Source of the DNA: an uncultured Aureispira sp.
GTDB lineage: Bacteria; Bacteroidota; Bacteroidia; Chitinophagales; Saprospiraceae
NCBI GenBank assembly: GCA_937942475.1
Contig: CALDEP010000131.1
Coordinates: 1 to 35,464 of the forward strand
Length of the DNA stretch: 35,464 nt
Direction: 5' to 3'
The translations under genes were made by a program, and so were the position numbers. This document shows, in pieces, positions 31,603 through 35,464 of this stretch (position 1 is the first letter of the stretch; every line of letters starts with the position of its first letter). The notes under the pieces were generated by a model. That model was not told the origin of the DNA. It saw nothing but the letters and a program-made list of their open reading frames with translations, and made no database searches.

Positions 31603-32145
31603 CTAAGGTAAAAACGAAAAGACGAAAAAGCATAAAAGCCAATGGGCAAATAGGGCAGCATAGTATTTAGTTTTGTTCTGGTGTTTGAAATAAAGGGCGA
31701 TAATAAAAGAAAATAGACCATACAAAATTAATGCAGTACTGATGCGCAAAAAAGGTACGAATAAATTTGGAAAGGGGATGCCTTGATAGGGATCGTATAG
31801 AAAGGCAATTCCTATGATTGTTCCCCAAAATAGCATGGGAATTAGAGTCGTTTGAAGTACAGATTGACCCAATAAATTATATAATCGACCTTGTAGGTAA
31901 TAATTAGAAATAACAAAGATAAAATATAGGGCTAAAAACACGGTAATATCATAGCTTGGAATCTCAGAATCTCTTTGATGTTGATACAAAAAATCAAATA
32001 AGCCAAAAGATTCAAAAGCAGCATAATGGCTAATAAGACTTACCGTGAGAATAAGAAGGTAAATGAAGAAGGTAGATCCTATCTGTATAAAGCTTGGTGG
32101 AGAATATTTAGTTGCACCACTAAGGTGTTCGTCTAGTTGTTCCAT
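31603..32145 (-). CDS. Membrane protein, unknown function
   Basis: A 180-residue protein with about five membrane helices (FFIYLLILTVSLISHY, DITVFLALYFIFVISNYY, LQTTLIPMLFWGTIIGIAFL, ALILYGLFSFIIALYF, ALFAHWLLCFFVFSFL). I start it at ATG 32145 (MEQLDEHL), because the upstream extension to 32184 adds a string that runs into the promoter region. No family recognised; helix spacing is loosely like Yip1/DUF-type small membrane proteins. The spacer to msrB holds a 24-bp palindrome immediately upstream. Confidence 0.7.
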   Translation of the reverse strand: MEQLDEHLSGATKYSPPSFIQIGSTFFIYLLILTVSLISHYAAFESFGLFDFLYQHQRDSEIPSYDITVFLALYFIFVISNYYLQGRLYNLLGQSVLQTTLIPMLFWGTIIGIAFLYDPYQGIPFPNLFVPFLRISTALILYGLFSFIIALYFKHQNKTKYYAALFAHWLLCFFVFSFLP

Positions 32146-32172
32146 TGTTTTTGTCGATTTTGTAACCAATAT

Positions 32173-32196
32173 ATAAATATACAATTGTATATTTAT
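32173..32196. promoter_or_regulatory. Perfect 24-bp palindrome, possible operator
   Basis: ataaatatacaattgtatat followed by ttat reads the same on both strands. It lies 28-51 bp upstream of the membrane-protein ATG and about 130 bp upstream of msrB, in the shared divergent promoter region, as expected for a dimeric repressor site. It is AT-only except for central C/G, so a chance palindrome is not excluded. Confidence 0.4.
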
Positions 32197-32328
32197 TGGG
32201 CGATACTATTTACTAGCTTGGATATAGTTTGATAACAATTCTTATATCTATGTTAAGACTAGAACGATTATTACTTTTTGTTGTTATAATATTTATTATA
32301 AGCAAAAGAATCAATAAAACAACAAAGC

Positions 32329-32724
32329 ATGAAAAAGATAGAAAAAACAGAGGCAGAATGGAAAGCGCAACTTTCTGACTTAGAATATAAGGTTTTGAGA
32401 CAAGCGGCTACAGAACGAGCTTTTACAGGCGAACATTACGAAACAGATGCAGAAGGAACTTACTTGTGCAATGCTTGTAAAACGCCTTTGTTTGACTCGA
32501 CCAATAAGTATCATTCTGGTTGTGGCTGGCCTTCTTTTTGGGGCGAGTTAGAGACCGCAAAGATTACACAAAAGGTAGACAATACTCATGGAATGAGACG
32601 GGTAGAGTTGGTTTGCTCGGCTTGTAATAGCCACTTAGGACATATTTTTAATGATGGTCCTCCACCTACTGGTGTTCGCTATTGCATCAACTCTGTTTCT
32701 TTAGAATTTGTACCAAAACAATAA
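32329..32724 (+). CDS. msrB: Peptide-methionine (R)-S-oxide reductase
   Basis: A 131-residue cytoplasmic enzyme that reduces the R-epimer of methionine sulfoxide in proteins using thioredoxin. The single MsrB domain is complete: zinc Cys pairs C47xxC50 and C96xxC99, the SGCGWPSF motif (63-70), [14 protein letters not shown] (102-115) and the catalytic Cys119 in RYCINS. Length is standard, and there is no signal peptide or MsrA fusion. An ATP-binding protein gene starts 4 nt after the stop, so the two are likely co-transcribed. Confidence 0.98.
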   Translation: MKKIEKTEAEWKAQLSDLEYKVLRQAATERAFTGEHYETDAEGTYLCNACKTPLFDSTNKYHSGCGWPSFWGELETAKITQKVDNTHGMRRVELVCSACNSHLGHIFNDGPPPTGVRYCINSVSLEFVPKQ

Positions 32725-32728
32725 TAAT

Positions 32729-33439
32729 ATGCAACGAGTGATAGACATCCAAGATGTCAAGAAGAGTTACCAAATGGGGGAACAAACAGTGCATGCACTT
32801 AGAGGGGTTACCTTGAATATTAAGCGAAATGAATATGTTGCTTTAATGGGACCTTCTGGTTCTGGTAAATCAACCTTGATGAACATGTTGGGCTGTTTGG
32901 ATACGCCAACTTCTGGCGTTTATTTGCTAAACGATCAGAATGTTTCTCTCTTGGTCGATGACGAATTGGCGGAGATTCGAAACAAAGAAATTGGTTTTGT
33001 CTTTCAGACGTTTAATTTAATTCCTAGATTATCTTCCTTAGAAAACGTTGCCTTGCCTTTGGTCTATTCTGGAATGAAAAAATCAACTCGATTGGCAAAA
33101 GCACAGAAGGTTTTAGAATCAGTAGGCTTGGGAGATCGAGTCGATCACAAACCCAATGAATTGTCAGGTGGACAACGTCAAAGGGTGGCGGTTGCTAGAG
33201 CTTTGGTGAATGATCCTTCGATTATTTTGGCAGATGAGCCTACTGGAAATTTAGATTCCAAAACTTCGATTGAAATTATGGCTTTGTTTGAAGAAATTCA
33301 CAACAATGGAAATACCGTTATTTTAGTAACGCATGAGCCCGATATTGCAGAGCATGCCCATCGAATTATTCGATTGAAAGATGGTGAAATTGAAAGCGAT
33401 ATTCTCAATGATCATATTATTAGTGCCATCAAAAAATAA
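32729..33439 (+). CDS. ABC transporter ATP-binding protein, LolD/MacB type
   Basis: A 236-residue ATPase; I start at ATG 32729 ([17 protein letters not shown]) rather than the TTG at 32708 that overlaps msrB. Walker A is GPSGSGKST, the Q-loop is [12 protein letters not shown], the signature is [15 protein letters not shown], Walker B is [12 protein letters not shown], and the switch His lies in LVTHEPDIA. The LolD/MacB/FtsE-like branch is shown by the '[20 protein letters not shown]' block and the length. Such ATPases partner a FtsX/MacB-type permease in lipoprotein release, efflux or cell-envelope signalling. No permease gene is next to it, so the partner must be elsewhere. Confidence 0.95.
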   Translation: MQRVIDIQDVKKSYQMGEQTVHALRGVTLNIKRNEYVALMGPSGSGKSTLMNMLGCLDTPTSGVYLLNDQNVSLLVDDELAEIRNKEIGFVFQTFNLIPRLSSLENVALPLVYSGMKKSTRLAKAQKVLESVGLGDRVDHKPNELSGGQRQRVAVARALVNDPSIILADEPTGNLDSKTSIEIMALFEEIHNNGNTVILVTHEPDIAEHAHRIIRLKDGEIESDILNDHIISAIKK

Positions 33440-33524
33440 GAAAATATTTGGTTTGAAGAAGTAAGTAGCCCTCTTTCAAAGCGGCTGACATCTTACACAT
33501 TCACCCTTAAAATAATTAAGACCC

Positions 33525-34211
33525 ATGAATAGTTTGTTTTTACAATTAAGTAATGAACCTAGTCTATACGACGCCCCATTGACCTATTTAATTTTGGCAA
33601 TCACAGTATATACGTCTTACCGATATATGGAAAATTCTGATGAAAAACGCCAAATGTTGTTCAATGCTGCTGCGATTGATCAATACAACCAATGGTATCG
33701 TTTTTTTAGTCATGGATTGATTCATAAAGATTGGATGCATCTTGGTTTTAACTGTTTTGTCTTGTATATGTTTGGTGGGCAGTTGGAAATAGCCTTTAAG
33801 AGTACCTATTATTTTGGACCTTTGATGGGGCCTATTTTGTACCTGACCTTATACCTTTCGGGCTTGGTCATGTCTTCTGTTTATTCTTTTTATAAACATC
33901 GTCATGATTCTTCTTATAATGCCTTAGGTGCTTCAGGAGCGGTCTCTAGTATTGTTTTTGCTACTATTTTATTACATCCAACAGGAGAAATTGGAATCAT
34001 TTTTATTCCTATAGGAATTCCTTCCTTTATTTTTGGGGCACTGTATTTAGCTTATTCTGCTTATAAGAGCAAGCAGGCAAATGATAATGTTGGACACGAT
34101 GCGCATTATTGGGGTTCGGTTTGGGGATTCATCTTTCCAATCATTTTTAAACCGCTTTTGTTCTTAGCTTTTATAGATCAAATCAAATGGTTTGTTAGTG
34201 GTATATTTTAA
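33525..34211 (+). CDS. Rhomboid-family intramembrane serine protease
   Basis: A 228-residue inner-membrane protease with six helices. The catalytic Ser137 is in LGASGAVS (GxSG) and the His in HDAHYWGSVWG (His194), with the HGLIHKDWMHLGFN motif (63-76, oxyanion His and Asn) in helix 2. All key residues are present. The first helix has few charges before it. The typical role is cleavage of single-pass membrane proteins; a possible link with the two subtilisins in the window is speculative. Its last 4 bases overlap the end of the convergent HDAC-family gene. Confidence 0.95.
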   Translation: MNSLFLQLSNEPSLYDAPLTYLILAITVYTSYRYMENSDEKRQMLFNAAAIDQYNQWYRFFSHGLIHKDWMHLGFNCFVLYMFGGQLEIAFKSTYYFGPLMGPILYLTLYLSGLVMSSVYSFYKHRHDSSYNALGASGAVSSIVFATILLHPTGEIGIIFIPIGIPSFIFGALYLAYSAYKSKQANDNVGHDAHYWGSVWGFIFPIIFKPLLFLAFIDQIKWFVSGIF

Positions 34212-35113
34212 TCAAAAAACACCTCCTGCGCCATTCTAAAAGTATTGCAATGGGCATCTACAATATCCGCTAATTTAGGCGAATAACCGCCTCCCATACT
34301 AACAGCTACAGGAACGTTAGCCGCTTTGCAAAACTCAAAAACCAATTGATCTCGCATTCGGCAACCTTCAAGACTCATGCCCAAGCGCCCCAATTTATCG
34401 GAGGCCAAAACATCTACGCCCGACAAGTAAAAAATAAAATCGGGTCGTACTTCTCTTAATAATTGAGGCACATAGGCTCGTACCAAATCTAAATAAGGGG
34501 CATCTTCCAAGCCATCTACTAAAGGAATGTCTAAATCTGAATTTTCTTTTTGTAAGGGGTAGTTTTTAGCGCCATGCATGGAGAAGGTAAACACCCTTGA
34601 TTCTTGCTCAAAAAGCTTGGCAGTCCCATTTCCTTGATGCACGTCTAAGTCAATAATTAAAATTTGTTTTGCTAAGTTATTATCCAACAAATAATTAGAG
34701 GCAATGGCAAAGTCGTTCAAAACACAAAATCCTTCGCCTCTATCTCTAAAAGAATGATGGGTTCCGCCTGCAACATTCATTGCCACGCCATATTCTTGGG
34801 CATACAAAGCGCAGTCAATCGTGCCTTGTGTAATGACTCGCCCTCGTTCTATCAAATTTTTATTCACAGGAAAACCAATCTTTCGAGCCGCTTTGGGGCT
34901 AATCGTAAGATCCTTCAAACTCTGCCAATAAACTGGACAATGGGTACGCAAAATCCAAGCTTCTTCCAAAGATTTGGGTTCAAAAAATTGCTCTTTTTCT
35001 ATAATGCCTTGGTGTATTAATTGTGCTGGAATCAGTTCATACTTTGACATCGGAAAACGATGTCCTTCGGGTAGGGCGTATTTATAAATAGAAGAAAAGG
35101 CAATTTTGAGCAT
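34208..35113 (-). CDS. HDAC-family (AcuC/APAH-like) deacetylase
   Basis: A 301-residue zinc-dependent deacetylase of the histone deacetylase superfamily. The active-site strings are in order: GGTHHSFRDRGEGFCVLNDF (general-base His pair), ILIIDLDVHQGNGTA (zinc ligands Asp and His), TFSMHGAKNYP, FIFYLSGVDVLASD (zinc Asp) and VAVSMGGGYSP (Gly-rich loop and Tyr). All catalytic residues are visible. Bacterial members act on acetylated lysine of metabolic enzymes (AcuC) or on acetylpolyamines; which one applies here is not readable. Cytoplasmic; convergent with the rhomboid gene. Confidence 0.95.
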   Translation of the reverse strand: MLKIAFSSIYKYALPEGHRFPMSKYELIPAQLIHQGIIEKEQFFEPKSLEEAWILRTHCPVYWQSLKDLTISPKAARKIGFPVNKNLIERGRVITQGTIDCALYAQEYGVAMNVAGGTHHSFRDRGEGFCVLNDFAIASNYLLDNNLAKQILIIDLDVHQGNGTAKLFEQESRVFTFSMHGAKNYPLQKENSDLDIPLVDGLEDAPYLDLVRAYVPQLLREVRPDFIFYLSGVDVLASDKLGRLGMSLEGCRMRDQLVFEFCKAANVPVAVSMGGGYSPKLADIVDAHCNTFRMAQEVFFD

Positions 35114-35146
35114 TTTGGTATAAGTTGTTTTTTAAAAGAAGCATTT

Positions 35147-35299
35147 TTATAACATAAAAAGGCTTGCAAAGTTTTTAAGATAAGAGGTCTTATCAAAGAA
35201 AAGTGATATTTGTTCATCCATCCAATCCTCCAAATAATCGGAACAAGCACCAAATACTCGTTTAGCAATTCTAAAGTCTTCTTCGACTTCAATTTCTCT
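35147..35299 (-). pseudogene. 3' fragment of an unknown gene, 5' part lost
   Basis: An open frame of 50 codons ending at TAA (35147-35149) reads like real protein: REIEVEEDFRIAKRVFGACS, then DYLEDWMDEQISLFFDKTSY and LKNFASLFML. An in-frame TGA (35300-35302) closes it upstream with no start codon before it except an internal ATG, and just beyond lies the repeat element at 35322. The remnant is acidic and helical; I do not recognise the family. It is best explained as a gene whose 5' part was removed or replaced at the element junction. A very short gene starting at the internal ATG is less likely. Confidence 0.5.
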
Positions 35300-35321
35300 T
35301 CAAAATAGATTACTTTAGTAC

Positions 35322-35464
35322 TTAGGAACGTGTAAAAAATAACTTAGAACGTTTTCTTCATCTTTTTCCGATACTCTTCGTCTTAAAAACGTTCATTATG
35401 CTCGCATAATTCACATTTTCATTCCTTGATTATCAAAAAAATATTTCCAAAACCTTTATAACTT
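35322..35464. repeat. Partial TTAGGAA-family element at window edge
   Basis: ttaggaacgtgtaaaaaata then actta-gaac at 35322-35349 matches the terminal repeat of the element at 2914-3076 (ttaggaacagtaaaaaaata, actt-gaaca), and tcatctttttccg resembles its next segment. The remainder of the element, including the other end, is outside the window. Confidence 0.5.

Noticed and set aside
31530-31721. 63-codon minus-strand frame overlapping the end of the membrane protein gene
   Set aside because: It overlaps in a different frame and has no independent support; the 31603-32145 frame gives coherent membrane helices.
35032-35292. 86-codon minus-strand frame overlapping the start of the HDAC gene
   Set aside because: It runs out of frame through the well-supported deacetylase N-terminus; the 50-codon fragment in another frame is more protein-like.
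1-35464. CRISPR array, tRNA or rRNA genes, phage or transposase genes
   Set aside because: No regularly spaced repeats, no cloverleaf-type sequence with a CCA-side acceptor stem, and no reading frame with transposase, integrase or phage structural motifs were seen.

Overview
The window is an AT-rich chromosomal segment of a Bacteroidota bacterium. Markers are a TonB-dependent receptor with a DUF4249 lipoprotein, many lipoproteins with a Leu/Ile-rich lipobox, A-rich rather than Shine-Dalgarno leaders, and a TIGR03032-type protein. The protein styles resemble marine Saprospiria such as Aureispira, but that is inference. There is no rRNA, tRNA, CRISPR array, phage or transposase gene. Genes are mostly single or in short operons separated by long AT-rich spacers.

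Layout. 1-7.3 kb, minus strand: RNase R (3' end outside the window) with a long extra C-terminal part, a His-rich protein, a lipoprotein, a SAM methyltransferase and an exported amidohydrolase. 7.4-11.8 kb, minus strand: three separately terminated genes for exported proteins, namely a 588-residue modular protein, an M43-like protein whose zinc-protease motif is destroyed, and a Ser/Gly/His-rich lipoprotein. 12.5-19.1 kb, plus strand: an NhaC-type antiporter with an extra exported N-terminal domain, a YwqK/MORN-repeat protein, a TIGR03032 protein and a lipoprotein-type subtilisin. 19.5-23.3 kb: YqgE (minus), an EamA exporter plus a membrane protein (plus), and a tandem CAP-domain protein lacking a signal peptide (minus). 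23.5-28.5 kb, plus strand: a small protein, a membrane-embedded subtilisin, a lipoprotein with two degenerate OmpA-like halves, two small unknown proteins set in a duplicated segment, and a GH113-like glycosidase. 28.5-32.1 kb, minus strand: TonB receptor, DUF4249 lipoprotein, membrane protein. 32.3-35.1 kb: MsrB and a LolD/MacB-type ATPase, a rhomboid protease, and a convergent HDAC-family deacetylase.

The most unusual content lies between the genes. Two MITE-like palindromic elements (5503-5732 and 11988-12198) are copies of one family in opposite orientation. A third (27228-27387) shares the GGACAAAA core of their ends and stops 16 bp before a start codon. A second family (2914-3076, and a partial copy at the right edge) has TTAGGAAC...AAAAAATAACTT ends; its right-edge copy abuts a decapitated gene fragment. 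There is also a perfect 58-bp spacerless palindrome at 17238-17295, a block of four mini-hairpins at 4670-4781, and a ~100-bp direct repeat (26290-26391 / 26619-26718) carrying the tail codons and terminator of a lipoprotein gene on both sides of a small gene.

Functionally the region is mainly envelope and exported-protein biology: proteolysis (two subtilisins, a rhomboid, an M43 pseudoprotease), transport, and oxidised-protein repair. No single multi-gene pathway dominates. The best candidates for something undescribed are the membrane-subtilisin/OmpA-like lipoprotein pair, the RNase R extension, and the non-autonomous element families.
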